A stretch of DNA of 64,000 nucleotides from an uncultured Kiloniellaceae bacterium (GCA_947500035.1 CANMQP010000016.1:171423-235422); one strand, 5' to 3'; shown: positions 1 through 10,630, numbered from the stretch's first letter. Made by a program: numbers and translations. Notes: generated by a model not told the origin, from the sequence alone.

Positions 1-854
1 GCGTAGCGGGACTTGTCGAGGTTCTTCGCGCCGCAGGATACAAAGTCGTGGACAGGAATGATGATCCCCCGGTCTGGCGATGGTGTCCGGATCATGCTGA
101 TCTCAGGGCCCAGAATCTTGCTCCGACAGTCGAGTATGTCGGTCACACCCGACAGCGGGTTGCGTGGGCGCTTGCGGACGGAAACCTGCCTCTCGTGCTG
201 GGAGGGAACTGCACAATAGAACTTGGTGTGGTTGCCGCACATCTCGACGCGGGTCGGCGGATCGGGCTCGTCTATCTCGATGCTCACGCCGACATGAACG
301 TTCCGGACGCGGTCACGGACGGAGCGCTCGATTGGATGGGCGTCGCTCACATGCTGGATATCGAGGGTGCGAGACGTGAGCTCGCCGGCATCGGCCCTCG
401 CCGTCCACTGCTTCGACCGGGTGACCTCGCGCTGTTCGGGTTCCAACCGGAGCGCGCAACGCAATTCGAACGTGATCAGATCCAGAAGCTTGGCCTCGAC
501 GTCGTGACATGGAATGCGATTGCGTGTGACCCCGAAGGCGAGGCGGCGAAGCTCCTGGACCGCTGGAGTGCCAGGTTCGACCAGCTTCTGGTTCATTTCG
601 ATGTCGACGTTCTCGATTTTTTCGACGCTCCGCTCTCGGAGGATGCGACGGGTCGCGGTACCGGCTTAACGCTCGATCAGACTGCGCGCAGCCTTGCAGT
701 CCTGGCGGCGGATCCACGTCTCTCCGCACTCACTATCGCAGAAGTCAACCCCGCGCATGGAGCAGAGGATGGCTCCAGCATCCGCGCCCTGGCTGCGATG
801 CTTGGAGAGGCGCTGGGTACAGTCGGCTCAGTATCGGGCGAAGCGTATAGATGA
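1..854 (+). CDS. Arginase/agmatinase-family ureohydrolase, 5'-truncated by the window
   Basis: Hydrolase of the ureohydrolase fold, which splits guanidino or formimino groups with a binuclear Mn centre. The reading frame is open to the left edge, so the start lies outside; about 283 codons are visible against roughly 300 for the family. Metal-binding motifs are present in order: GGNC (a variant of GGDH), DAHAD, DVDVLD, and the late E in AEVNP. The substrate (arginine, agmatine, formimidoylglutamate or proclavaminate type) cannot be read from the sequence. The hut genes 5 kb downstream make formimidoylglutamate conceivable, but those genes use the HutF route, which needs no ureohydrolase. Confidence 0.85.
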   Translation, partial: VAGLVEVLRAAGYKVVDRNDDPPVWRWCPDHADLRAQNLAPTVEYVGHTRQRVAWALADGNLPLVLGGNCTIELGVVAAHLDAGRRIGLVYLDAHADMNVPDAVTDGALDWMGVAHMLDIEGARRELAGIGPRRPLLRPGDLALFGFQPERATQFERDQIQKLGLDVVTWNAIACDPEGEAAKLLDRWSARFDQLLVHFDVDVLDFFDAPLSEDATGRGTGLTLDQTARSLAVLAADPRLSALTIAEVNPAHGAEDGSSIRALAAMLGEALGTVGSVSGEAYR

Positions 855-1102
855 CCGCTCGTGGTCGAGTCTTGCTGCGGGCGTCGGAGGGTCCAGTCCG
901 GGGGGCGCTCAACACAATCCGAAACGGCCACTCCTATTGGATGATAGCAACGACCGAATAACGGACAAAGCTGCCTTTCGTCTGTCACAGCAGCAAATTT
1001 AAAGTCAGGTCTTGTTTATGCGTGAATGCTATGGCTGAGCTATGCAGAAACCGAGATCCAAGCCCGCTTGGATGTGCGACATCGACGGACTTTCGTTACA
1101 GC

Positions 1103-1741
1103 TCAAAACCCCATGTCTTTCATGAGTCGTTTCCTGGTGTTCTCGCTCGGTGATCCGTCCTCGTTCCAATGTGGCCCCGAAATCAGTTTCTCAATGCAGC
1201 TGCGATGGGGATGGATCGACAGGGTTCCGCCCCCTTGCATCGTGTATTCGAATTTGAACCCGTCCCGTTCCGTGACCGGCCCGTTGCAAAGATAGCAGTG
1301 GCCCAAAAAGTCGTCTGGCACCTCCGGCTTCTTCTTTTTCTTTTTCCTGGGCGTCTTGTAGGGCGCTGACGGGGTGAGGCGGTGAAGCAGGTCATCCAGT
1401 TCCGCTTGCCATTCGGCATCGTCTTCTTCCGACCAAAGCTCGGCCAGTTCGGACTTTTCGCGGACCCGCTGAACCATCGCTTTGGCGCTCTCCAGCAGAG
1501 CGTCGGGAACTTCTTCCTTGCTGAAATCCGGCGTATCGGGCAGGTCGGCAGGCGGACGTCCGATGGCCGCGGCGAGCAGATCACAGGCCGCCAGCGCAAC
1601 CGCCGCGTCGTCCGCGTCCAGTTCATCGAACTTCTCTTTGAATTTTATCAGGGTCCCGCGCAGCGCCGCAAAGTCCTTCAGCTCCGCCACGAAGTCCAAG
1701 GCCGCATCATTGCCAAAACTGCCGGGGGTCCAGGTTCCCAC
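1103..1741 (-). CDS. DUF4259 domain protein with C-terminal Cys/His cluster
   Basis: 212 residues. The N-terminus MGTWTPGSFGNDAALDF is the hallmark of DUF4259, a family of unknown function. A basic run of seven Arg/Lys residues (about 131-138) separates it from a C-terminal part holding CYLC and, about 25 residues later, HPHRSC. That spacing could bind zinc. The C-terminal part is not typical of short DUF4259 proteins. It stands alone, convergent to nothing obvious, and no function is proposed. Confidence 0.75.
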   Translation of the reverse strand: MGTWTPGSFGNDAALDFVAELKDFAALRGTLIKFKEKFDELDADDAAVALAACDLLAAAIGRPPADLPDTPDFSKEEVPDALLESAKAMVQRVREKSELAELWSEEDDAEWQAELDDLLHRLTPSAPYKTPRKKKKKKPEVPDDFLGHCYLCNGPVTERDGFKFEYTMQGGGTLSIHPHRSCIEKLISGPHWNEDGSPSENTRKRLMKDMGF

Positions 1742-1890
1742 ATCTCTCTCCTGTATCTTTTGCCCGATACTGGAGAGTGGGTGTTAAGGAACCACGAAGA
1801 TAGGTGTGAAAATCACGGTGTGAAAATCACCCTGAAAATCCTGCTGCTGCTTCATCGCGATCATGTGTGCAGGGTCGGGCTGAGCTGCAG

Positions 1891-3363
1891 CTAAATTGCT
1901 ACAAGCGATTTTAACGCTGAGAGACGACTTTCGTACAATTCTAGTCCGTCGACACTATCGGCAGCCGTTGCCTCTGGTGACAGCTGCAACTTGATTTGAG
2001 GACCGTTGTCTAGGTTGTCTAAATGCACCCCGAGCGCATGTATTCGTGTGCGCGTTGAAGGATGGGAAACAGTTGGATTCCGTTCCTCCCATTCAAGTGT
2101 TTCTTCAAGGCATGAACTGAGTTTCTCAGGGTTAAAACCTCGACAAGTTTGTTCAATGAAACTCTTCGAAATGTTTAATTCGATTTCCCCAGATTTACGG
2201 CGTTCCGTAATCGCCTGGTCTTCATCTGCCCATCGTTTCTGAAAAAGCGCTAATTTTAACAGCAGATTTGCCATGTCTCGATGGGACGAAGCCTTGGCTC
2301 CAACTTGGTCTGCCGCAAACTCTTTGTAATGAAAGGCTTCAGGATCGTCGAACAAGAACGCCGACAGCAACGACTTAAGAAGAGTGCTTGCTGGTAGTCC
2401 AAGGAAATTCGCTCTCGTGGGATTGTCAGGGGTAACCAAATCGATTGCCATTGTAACTGCGTTGTATGAAGACGCAAAGTAGCCACCAAGCATTGTGTCT
2501 CCGTATTTTAAGTGCGCGAGTTCGTGACCGACAACGGCACGCAACTCATCTTTCGAAAGAGTGCGCAATAATGGTAACGACAAAATGAGTGTGCTCCCCT
2601 CAAGTGGAGTGTGTTTTCCAGACACGCGAACCTTTTCGGTATGAATCTCAAAGCCAAGCTGAAGGCTAAGAACAATGTTGTCCGGTGAACGACTGTCGAT
2701 CGCGTCCGCAACAGATTTTACAATCGCATGAAGCTCTGGCTGTTCAGACGGAGCGACAGCCAAACCTTCAAACTTAAGGCCCTTCAATCGAAACACTTTT
2801 GTGAGGGAGTAAAGCATCAGCAACATCATGAAACTGCCGAACACTATAGCCATCCCTAAAACGACGATCATCTCTCGTCCAAGCCATTGAGCGACCGCGT
2901 AGTAAACCACTGTGCCTAAAATGAATGATTGAAGGAAGTAAGTCACTGCGACAGCAATGACAGTCAAGATGGCGAGCGGTGGGAAAGTCCTTTTGAGTGT
3001 CGTCTTACCAGCGTTAAAGAGAGCACCTGCAACCCGAGTCGCTATAGGTACAAAAAAGCCGATTAAGAGCGAGACCATGCTTGCAGGGCCAAGCCAAATG
3101 GTAAAGTCCAGTCCAAAGCAGTGCATTGGATGTTGATCATGACTTAGCGGCGCGACGTCATATGTGCCGGGTAACAAAAAAAACGCCGGAAAATCTGTTA
3201 AATGGAGACAGTCAGTAAGTAGTGCCCTGTAGACAATCAAACCTGATACGGGAACCACGGCGATCAGAAAAAAGGACTTGGCTACGCTCGAACTCGCGCG
3301 TTTTTGGCGGCAACCTCTCTGGGATGGTGCTTCTCGACCGAATTTTGGCGGTGATATGGTCAA
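1891..3363 (-). CDS. M48-family membrane zinc metalloprotease
   Basis: 490 residues with hydrophobic segments near 30-50, 84-105, 128-160 and 164-186, then a soluble protease domain. The zinc motif HELAH is at residues 280-284 and the second ligand motif E-x3-D at 348-352 (KEFAAD), as in HtpX/Ste24-type M48 enzymes that degrade membrane proteins. The only in-frame start that keeps the first membrane segment is TTG at the listed position, so the true start is uncertain. Base composition looks more AT-rich than the flanking genes, which suggests separate origin. Confidence 0.82.
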   Translation of the reverse strand: MTISPPKFGREAPSQRGCRQKRASSSVAKSFFLIAVVPVSGLIVYRALLTDCLHLTDFPAFFLLPGTYDVAPLSHDQHPMHCFGLDFTIWLGPASMVSLLIGFFVPIATRVAGALFNAGKTTLKRTFPPLAILTVIAVAVTYFLQSFILGTVVYYAVAQWLGREMIVVLGMAIVFGSFMMLLMLYSLTKVFRLKGLKFEGLAVAPSEQPELHAIVKSVADAIDSRSPDNIVLSLQLGFEIHTEKVRVSGKHTPLEGSTLILSLPLLRTLSKDELRAVVGHELAHLKYGDTMLGGYFASSYNAVTMAIDLVTPDNPTRANFLGLPASTLLKSLLSAFLFDDPEAFHYKEFAADQVGAKASSHRDMANLLLKLALFQKRWADEDQAITERRKSGEIELNISKSFIEQTCRGFNPEKLSSCLEETLEWEERNPTVSHPSTRTRIHALGVHLDNLDNGPQIKLQLSPEATAADSVDGLELYESRLSALKSLVAI

Positions 3364-3511
3364 GTCTGAACGCCCTGATGTGTATCCGTGTTAACAGGAT
3401 GTTCATCTTCCAATCGGCGGGTTTAAGAATGGTTAGTTTTTCAAGCTATCTCTCTGTTCAAGATTTATCGTAGATGGTGCGGCTCGAAGCTCGAGTTTTG
3501 CTAGTGCCATT

Positions 3512-3600
3512 CAACCCAAATCCACATCCCGCCCGTCCTTCACCGCGCTCACCAGCGGATTGAGGCCGACCCGACAGGCGATCCCGGCCAAGGATCCACA
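3512..3600 (-). pseudogene. Remnant of the 3' end of a second hutI (imidazolonepropionase)
   Basis: Read on the minus strand this gives [20 protein letters not shown] followed by TGA. It closely matches the last residues of the intact hutI 2 kb away ([20 protein letters not shown]). Similarity is lost about 25 residues upstream, so only the C-terminal tail survives. The copy differs at several third positions and residues, which points to an old paralogous or transferred copy rather than a recent duplication. Confidence 0.7.
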
Positions 3601-3665
3601 GAGGAACCCTAAGCCTGTTTTTTTGTCCCTTGTCGCAGCCTGGGGAATCGGATATCACGATAAAT

Positions 3666-3688
3666 AACGTAACGTTATAACATCATAT
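3666..3688. promoter_or_regulatory. Zur-like operator upstream of zinT
   Basis: An AT-rich imperfect palindrome centred on GTTATAAC (3674-3681) lies about 50 bp before the zinT start. It resembles the TGTTATAACA-type Zur boxes of Alphaproteobacteria. Its position before a zinc-scavenging gene supports zinc-dependent repression. No Zur gene is in the window. Confidence 0.6.
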
Positions 3689-3729
3689 TTTTCCAAGCTT
3701 ATCTCGACAATCAGCAGAGGTCTCATCCA

Positions 3730-4407
3730 ATGCGGACAGCACTCACCAAGCCTATCTGCGCCCTGGCCGCGGGCGCAGTTTTCCTTTTCGCCCTGCAGGC
3801 CCAGCCGCAGAGCAGCGAAAAAGCCGACAAAGCCTCAAGCCACAACCAAAGTCATGCCGAAAAGCACAGCTCCGACGATATCTACAAAGGCATATTTAAA
3901 GACAGTCAGATCGAGAACCGGACACTGGCCGACTGGGCGGGCGACTGGCAGTCCGTCTATCCTTATTTGCAGGACGGAACCCTGGACCCGGTCATGGAGC
4001 ATAAGGCAGCGCATGGCAAAAAGACCGCGCAGGAGTATCGTGCCTATTACATGACCGGATACCGGACCGAGGTTGACCGTATCGTGATCAAGGACGACAG
4101 CGTCACTTTCTCCGAAAAGGGGGGCAGCGTCGCAGGCAAGTATGTCAATGACGGCTATGAGATCCTGACCTACAAATCCGGTAACCGCGGTGTCCGCTAC
4201 ATCTTCAAAAAAGCCAGCGGTGACGAGGGCGCGCCAGACTTTATTCAGTTCAGCGACCACCGCATCGCACCCGAGGCTTCCGATCACTACCATCTCTATT
4301 GGGGCGACGACCGGGCCGCGCTTCTCAAAGAGGTGACCAACTGGCCCACCTACTATCCCTCCGCGCTGAGCGGCGAAGAGATCGTAAAGGAGATGACGGC
4401 CCACTGA
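3730..4407 (+). CDS. zinT: ZinT periplasmic zinc-binding protein
   Basis: 225 residues with an N-terminal signal peptide (about 1-27) followed by a His-rich stretch (SSHNQSHAEKHSS). The rest is the lipocalin-like ZinT/YodA domain. The C-terminal block SDHRIAPEASDHYHLYWG carries the conserved zinc-binding histidines, and NWPTYYP and EEIVKEM close the domain as in E. coli ZinT. ZinT captures zinc in the periplasm and passes it to the ZnuABC importer under zinc limitation. The gene is monocistronic here behind a Zur-like box. Confidence 0.92.
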   Translation: MRTALTKPICALAAGAVFLFALQAQPQSSEKADKASSHNQSHAEKHSSDDIYKGIFKDSQIENRTLADWAGDWQSVYPYLQDGTLDPVMEHKAAHGKKTAQEYRAYYMTGYRTEVDRIVIKDDSVTFSEKGGSVAGKYVNDGYEILTYKSGNRGVRYIFKKASGDEGAPDFIQFSDHRIAPEASDHYHLYWGDDRAALLKEVTNWPTYYPSALSGEEIVKEMTAH

Positions 4408-4428
4408 CCCGAGACGCGTTGAGCCGTC

Positions 4429-4469
4429 GCCGATGGGTTTGATCGTGAGATGCGTTCAGACCCATCGGC
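4429..4469. repeat. 10-bp perfect inverted repeat after zinT
   Basis: GCCGATGGGT (4429-4438) and its exact complement ACCCATCGGC (4460-4469) are separated by 21 bases, 22 bp after the zinT stop. It could fold as a transcript-end hairpin, but no T-run follows, so a terminator is not claimed. Confidence 0.45.
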
Positions 4470-4602
4470 ATGTTCAATGCCGGGCAGGAACTCGAAGTCT
4501 TTGCTCAGAAGAGCGGGCAACGGTGGTAAGCGTCAGCTTCTCGGACAAAGCTGCCATTTGTCAAAGTCTTGTCGAGGTCCGTTAACGCTTGTCCTGTTAA
4601 GA

Positions 4603-5223
4603 TTATGATGGTGATTTAGAAAGAAGAATCCCGACACCCAAGGAACCAAATACGAGAGCAAATGCGGCTTCAATCCATCGTTTCATTCGACCGTAGATCG
4701 CAATCACCTTCAGGCTGGAAAATGCGAACGCATATCCGACAAAGGCTACGAGCGTTGGCCCACCGATCAGGAGAACCACGAGAGCAAGTTCCGCATTCGT
4801 TGCGGTAGACGGAACCAGCAAAGCATAGAGCGAGCCAAAGAACAGTACTGGTTTGGGATTGGTCAGATGAACCGCTAATCCGGTAAAGAATGCTCTCCTT
4901 GTGGACCCCTTGACGCTGTTGGCTAGTGTCAAACGGCTATGTTGCCACGCAGACTTCGCGGACTTGTATGAAAGCCAAAGCAAGTACGCTGCTCCTGCGT
5001 AGCGAAACAATTCGAACAGCCACGCATTTGCCGTCATGATAGCGGCCATTCCAAGGGCTGCGGCTGATGACCAGATGATAGAACCTGCTGTAACACCAAG
5101 AGCTACGTGAACCGCTATCCAGCGCCCACGATTCATGGCTGTATTTGCGATGAGCAGAACAGACGGTCCCGGACTCATGAGGCCGACGACGGTTACAAAT
5201 AATATCAGTTGGTAATTGATCAT
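4603..5223 (-). CDS. LysE/RhtB-family amino acid exporter
   Basis: 206 residues, the usual length for the family, with about six hydrophobic segments and the signature SPGPSVLLIANTAMNRG near residues 17-33. LysE/RhtB proteins export amino acids or derivatives across the inner membrane. No regulator is adjacent. The substrate cannot be inferred. The start is ATG at a membrane-segment beginning typical of the family. Confidence 0.88.
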   Translation of the reverse strand: MINYQLILFVTVVGLMSPGPSVLLIANTAMNRGRWIAVHVALGVTAGSIIWSSAAALGMAAIMTANAWLFELFRYAGAAYLLWLSYKSAKSAWQHSRLTLANSVKGSTRRAFFTGLAVHLTNPKPVLFFGSLYALLVPSTATNAELALVVLLIGGPTLVAFVGYAFAFSSLKVIAIYGRMKRWIEAAFALVFGSLGVGILLSKSPS

Positions 5224-5524
5224 AAAGCGCCCTATCTCGGAGGAATAATTTGAAACAAGTCACTAACATAGCCTACGCGAGATAGTGCGGCACAATAGGC
5301 TGCGATAGTACGGTGATTTTCCGATAGCAGACATTCAGGGTCTACGCAGCATTTGTCGGCTTGGGGCTCCAAGCGGACTTTCGATGCGATCGTCATCAGG
5401 AACCGCAATGCGTGACAAAGCGAATCTTGCCTATCAGAGGCCGGCGGGTAAGCTTGCACAACGCTGGAAACAGGGCCGTTCGAGCATCCGTTTGGCAGGG
5501 GTGTCAACGGCAGAGCATCAACTC
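5224..5524. other. Intergenic stretch without a recognisable gene
   Basis: About 300 bp between the LysE gene and hutI. Short open frames exist but none resembles a known protein or has a clear ribosome binding site. No strong hairpin with a T-run was seen. Confidence 0.5.
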
Positions 5525-6751
5525 TCAACGCGCCCGCAAATCCACATCCCGCCCGTCCTTCATCGCGGTCACCAGCGGATTAAACCCGATCCGGTAGGCC
5601 AGTTCCGCCGGGGACTCGATGTCCCAGACGCAAAGATCCGTAAGCTTACCCGCTTCCAGGGTTCCCCGGCTCTCCTGCAGCCCCAGCGCCTTCGCCCCGT
5701 GCCGCGTCACGCCGAGCAGGGCTTCTTCAGGTGTCATACGGAAGAGGGTGCAGGCCATGTTGAGCATGAGTAAGAGCGAGGTCGCGGGCGACGAACCCGG
5801 GTTGCTGTCGGTGGCGATGGCGATCGGGACACCGGCGCTGCGGAAGGCCTCGAGCGGCGGCTGTTTGGTTTCGCGCAGGAAGTAGAAGGCGCCGGGCAGC
5901 AGGACCGCGACGGTGCCCGCTTCCGCCATGGCTTGCGCGCCGGCCTCCGAGGTGTATTCCAGATGATCCGCCGAGAGCGCGCCGAAGTCCGCGGCCAGCT
6001 TGGCGCCCTCGAGGTCCGAGAGCTGGTCGGCGTGCAGCTTGACCGGCAGGCCGTTGTCGCGCGCCGCCTGGAAGACCCGCTTGGTCTGCTCATATGAGAA
6101 ACCGATGGTCTCGCAGAAGGCATCGACCACATCCGCCAGGCCCGAGCTCGCGACCCCGGGCATCATGGCGCACACCGCGTCGATGTAGCCGTCGCTGTCA
6201 CCTTCGAATTCCGGCGGCAGGGCGTGGGCGCCTAGGAAAGTGGTGGAGACGGTGACCGGCAGGTCCCTGCCCAGACTGCGCGCGACGCGCAGTTGCTTCA
6301 GTTCCGTTTCCAGGTTCAGGCCGTAGCCGGATTTGATTTCCACCGTGGTCACGCCCTCGGCCAGCAGGCTCTTCAGGCGGGGCAGGGCGCCCGTATGCAG
6401 TTCCTCTTCGCTGGCTTCGCGGGTGGCCTTGACCGTGTTGCGGATGCCGCCGCCCGCGCGGGCGATCTCCTCGTAGCTCGCGCCCTCCAGGCGCAGCTCG
6501 AATTCCCGCGCCCGGTTGCCGCCGTAGACCAGATGCGTGTGGCAGTCGATCAGTCCCGGCGTGACCCAGCGGCCCTCCAGATCGACGACCTCCCGCGCCA
6601 GTGTGTCCGGCGCGCCCGGCAACTCCGTCTGCGGACCCACCCAGGCAATCCTGCCGTCCGCGCTGGCGATGGCTCCCTTCTCGACCGCACCGTAGGCGGC
6701 GCCTTCCGTCATGGTGGCCAGCCGGGCGTTGATCCAGAGTCGGTCCCACAT
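5525..6751 (-). CDS. hutI: Imidazolonepropionase
   Basis: 408 residues from the ATG at 6751, which has an AAGGAAG ribosome binding site; the longer open frame upstream is not used because it runs through the operator. HutI hydrolyses 4-imidazolone-5-propionate to N-formimidoyl-L-glutamate in histidine degradation. Amidohydrolase metal motifs are visible: [23 protein letters not shown] and [10 protein letters not shown]. It is divergent from hutF, with a HutC-type palindrome between them. hutH, hutU and hutG are not in the window. Confidence 0.95.
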   Translation of the reverse strand: MWDRLWINARLATMTEGAAYGAVEKGAIASADGRIAWVGPQTELPGAPDTLAREVVDLEGRWVTPGLIDCHTHLVYGGNRAREFELRLEGASYEEIARAGGGIRNTVKATREASEEELHTGALPRLKSLLAEGVTTVEIKSGYGLNLETELKQLRVARSLGRDLPVTVSTTFLGAHALPPEFEGDSDGYIDAVCAMMPGVASSGLADVVDAFCETIGFSYEQTKRVFQAARDNGLPVKLHADQLSDLEGAKLAADFGALSADHLEYTSEAGAQAMAEAGTVAVLLPGAFYFLRETKQPPLEAFRSAGVPIAIATDSNPGSSPATSLLLMLNMACTLFRMTPEEALLGVTRHGAKALGLQESRGTLEAGKLTDLCVWDIESPAELAYRIGFNPLVTAMKDGRDVDLRAR

Positions 6752-6801
6752 GGTCTTCTTCCTTGCCGTCACACGGCAGTTCGTTTGGCTCGTCGATTCT
6801 A

Positions 6802-6815
6802 GTTGTATATACAAC
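6802..6815. promoter_or_regulatory. HutC-type operator (perfect palindrome GTTGTATATACAAC)
   Basis: A 14-bp perfect palindrome containing the TGTA-N2-TACA core of HutC (GntR family) sites, in the hutI-hutF divergent promoter region, 51 bp before hutI and 140 bp before hutF. Repression relieved by urocanate is the known mode for HutC. The hutC gene is not in this window. Confidence 0.75.
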
Positions 6816-6954
6816 TTTGCGGTCGCGGTGTCTCGGGGATTGTGCCATTCTCTGCGGGTGGGTTTCCCCATAAATCTGAATTGCGATAAAATGCCTTTCA
6901 GTTTCGCGATACCACGGCGAGATCGTTCCCTTACATCTGGTGTTTCCTTTCAAA

Positions 6955-8358
6955 ATGACCTCAGCTCCCCTTTCAGATGCGACCTCGGTCTTTGCGCCCA
7001 CGGCTTTACTGCCGGACGGCTGGGCCAATCATGTCCTCTTCGACCTCTCCGGCGAGGGCGACATCGACGGCGTGCATCGCGGCGTCATGGAGGCGGCGAT
7101 TCCGCCGGGGGCCCATCGCTGCAAAGGCCCGGTGATCCCGGGCATGCCGAACCTGCACAGTCATGCCTTTCAGCGTGCCATGGCGGGCCTCGCCGAGCGC
7201 AGCGGGCCCAGCGACGATTCCTTCTGGACCTGGCGGCAGGTGATGTACGACTTCGTCGGACGCCTGACTCCGGAGCAGGCCCAGGCCATTGCCGCCCAGC
7301 TCTACGTGGAGATGCTCAAGGCGGGCTATACGGCGGTGGGGGAGTTCCATTACCTGCATCACGGGCCGGACGGTCAGCCCTATGACGACCTGGCGGAGAT
7401 GTCGCGCCGGGTCATGGCCGCGGCCCGGCACACGGGGATCGGGATTACCCAGCTGCCGGTGCTCTACGGTTACGGCGGCTTCGGCGCTCAGGTGGCGGGC
7501 GAGGGGCAGCGGCGTTTTCTCAATGACCCGGAGCGCTTCCTCAAGCTGCTGGAGATCCTTTTCCAGGACGCGGCGGGCGATCCGCAGGCCCAGATCGGCT
7601 TCGCGCCCCATTCCCTGCGCGCCGTGACGCCGGAAACCCTGACGGCTGTTCTTGCGGGCGTGAAGAGCTTCGACTCCCATGCGCCGATCCACATCCACAT
7701 CGCCGAACAGGTCAAGGAGGTCGAGGACTGCCTGGCCTGGTCGGGCCGCCGTCCGGTCGACTGGCTCTTCGACAACTTCACGGTGGACTGCCACTGGTGC
7801 CTGATCCACGCCACCCATATGACCGCCGAGGAAACCGCGCGGCTGGCGGACTCCGGCGCGGTGGCCGGGCTCTGTCCCACCACCGAGGCCAACCTGGGCG
7901 ACGGTCTCTTCCCCGCGGTGGATTATTTCGCCCAGGACGGTGCCTGGGGCATCGGCTCGGACAGCCACATCTCCGTCAGTCCCGTCGAGGAACTGCGCTG
8001 GCTCGAATACGGCCAGCGCCTGATCCACCGGGGCCGCAACCTGCTGGGTCCGCCGGGCGAGGGACACTCCGTCGGTGCCGCGCTTTACGGCGACGCGCTC
8101 TTCGGCGGTGCCCAGGCCCTGGGCCGCAGGATCGGACATCTGGACGCCGGTTCCCGCGCCGACCTGGTCGTCCTGGATCCGGACGTACCCTGCCTGCTCG
8201 GCAAGGACGGCGACCTGCTGCTCGACGCGGCGGTCTTCGCCGGAAACCTCAACCCCGTCCGCGATGTTATGGTCGGCGGCAAGTGGGTGGTGCAGGAGGG
8301 CCGGCACCGGGATGAAGAGGCTGTGCTGCAGGACTTTCGTGCGGCGCTGGGACTCTAA
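6955..8358 (+). CDS. hutF: Formimidoylglutamate deiminase
   Basis: 467 residues from ATG 6955; a GTG 15 bp upstream is an alternative, and neither has a clear Shine-Dalgarno. HutF deaminates N-formimidoyl-L-glutamate to N-formyl-L-glutamate, the five-step histidine route. It is an amidohydrolase-superfamily enzyme: GMPNLHSHAFQRAM carries the HxH metal ligands, IHIHIAEQ and HATHM the next ones, and GSDSHISVSP the catalytic Asp region. It is divergent from hutI and probably co-regulated through the palindrome at 6802. Confidence 0.94.
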   Translation: MTSAPLSDATSVFAPTALLPDGWANHVLFDLSGEGDIDGVHRGVMEAAIPPGAHRCKGPVIPGMPNLHSHAFQRAMAGLAERSGPSDDSFWTWRQVMYDFVGRLTPEQAQAIAAQLYVEMLKAGYTAVGEFHYLHHGPDGQPYDDLAEMSRRVMAAARHTGIGITQLPVLYGYGGFGAQVAGEGQRRFLNDPERFLKLLEILFQDAAGDPQAQIGFAPHSLRAVTPETLTAVLAGVKSFDSHAPIHIHIAEQVKEVEDCLAWSGRRPVDWLFDNFTVDCHWCLIHATHMTAEETARLADSGAVAGLCPTTEANLGDGLFPAVDYFAQDGAWGIGSDSHISVSPVEELRWLEYGQRLIHRGRNLLGPPGEGHSVGAALYGDALFGGAQALGRRIGHLDAGSRADLVVLDPDVPCLLGKDGDLLLDAAVFAGNLNPVRDVMVGGKWVVQEGRHRDEEAVLQDFRAALGL

Positions 8359-8632
8359 AGCGGCCGCTCTTTAGGTGATCCAGGGTCAGGGCCTATAAAA
8401 CGGACCAAAAGCGTCGGATGACGGCAATGAGCCCGCATCCCCCGGTTTTTTTGAGCTGCAGCGAGTGCAGGCTTACCGGCTTTCCGCAACAAGTTTTGCG
8501 GTTAGTGCCACGCAACTGCAGCCACAATTTTGGCGTCGGCTGCTGCTGCGATGACGCGCATGATACATTGCACAGTTCAATTCGTCCGAATTGGGCCGGC
8601 GCAATCTTGAGATCGTGCCGCTAGCCGCCTCC

Positions 8633-9184
8633 TCAACTGCCAGGCGTGTCCCGCACGAATGCGTTGCCCCGCTGTGCGGTTGCGTTGAAGGTCATCGCAT
8701 TGACGCGCCACCCGTCTTCTGTGCGGGTGAAGCCGTGTTCATAGGTACCCCAGACTTCCCAAAATGGGTCGCCGCCGTTGGCGTCAAGGGCACCGCTTTC
8801 CATCCAGTTCCAGGCGTAGCCATGGCTGAACATCAGGGCGTCATCGGCCCCCTGAAAGGTGATGGCGTGGTTGCCGCGCAGGTGGAAGCTGGTCTTCTCT
8901 GCCGTCAGGTTACCGGACCAGCCCGCGATCAGGCCGTCGGCGGGGATTGTGGCGGGCTCTCCACCCACCAGCGAAGTAAAATCGACGGTGATCTCATCGG
9001 TAAAAAAGCCCCGCGCGGTGGCCCAGTCCTTCGCGTCGACCGCAGCGTCGATGGCATCGGCAATCCGAATCATCTTGGCGCGGTCCACCATCGTTTCCGC
9101 TGTGACGGGTTGGCCCGTGTCCTGGGCAAATGCTGCTGTGCCGATGCCGAGCGCGACAATCGAAGAGGTAAGTAGCTGTTTCAT
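8633..9184 (-). CDS. Periplasmic SnoaL/NTF2-like protein
   Basis: 183 residues with a signal peptide ending near AFAQ (residue 21). The body (about 38-165) reads as a SnoaL-like fold of the NTF2 superfamily: a helical start with DAIDAAVDAKDWATARGFFTDE, then beta strands ending in the typical RTEDGWRVNAM block. Such domains are often small enzymes or ligand binders; no catalytic assignment is possible. It lies downstream of the exported aldo/keto reductase on the same strand and may act with it in the periplasm. Confidence 0.75.
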   Translation of the reverse strand: MKQLLTSSIVALGIGTAAFAQDTGQPVTAETMVDRAKMIRIADAIDAAVDAKDWATARGFFTDEITVDFTSLVGGEPATIPADGLIAGWSGNLTAEKTSFHLRGNHAITFQGADDALMFSHGYAWNWMESGALDANGGDPFWEVWGTYEHGFTRTEDGWRVNAMTFNATAQRGNAFVRDTPGS

Positions 9185-9348
9185 TTCGAAGACCTTTCAG
9201 AAGTGTGGTTGAGGGACAGGCGTCAGCTGTCAATCAGTTCGTACTCGACTGTGGAGATGCAGTGGGCTGTGGCACTGAGATACGCTCTTTGCGTTGGGGG
9301 TTTTGAACGGGATCGCGTGAAGTGTTGATGATCCCGCTTTGTGCCTGA

Positions 9349-10512
<1,164 letters not shown>

Positions 10513-10630
10513 TCATGTGCAGCGCGCAGCTCGCCCTCTTGGGTGCCGAATGCTGCTGTGTGACTCAGGATTTAGGGAGCTGAGGACGTGCAATCTTGAA
10601 CCGGATCGCTCGCTTTTTGCAGGATCGCGC

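Noticed and set aside
3..854. Ureohydrolase as HutG-type formimidoylglutamase.
   Set aside because: The hutF route makes N-formylglutamate, which needs a deformylase, not a ureohydrolase; the pairing is not supported.
963..4556. The 14-mer CGGACAAAGCTGCC occurs at 963-976 and 4543-4556 in two intergenic regions.
   Set aside because: Similarity ends almost at once on either side; too short to call a repeat family from two copies.
7006..8307. Long open frame on the minus strand across hutF (433 codons).
   Set aside because: Low-complexity shadow of a high-GC gene; hutF on the plus strand has all motifs of its family.
8578..8593. CAATTCG-TC-CGAATTG dyad in the hutF-SnoaL gap.
   Set aside because: Between convergent gene ends with no T run and no regulator nearby; too little to call.
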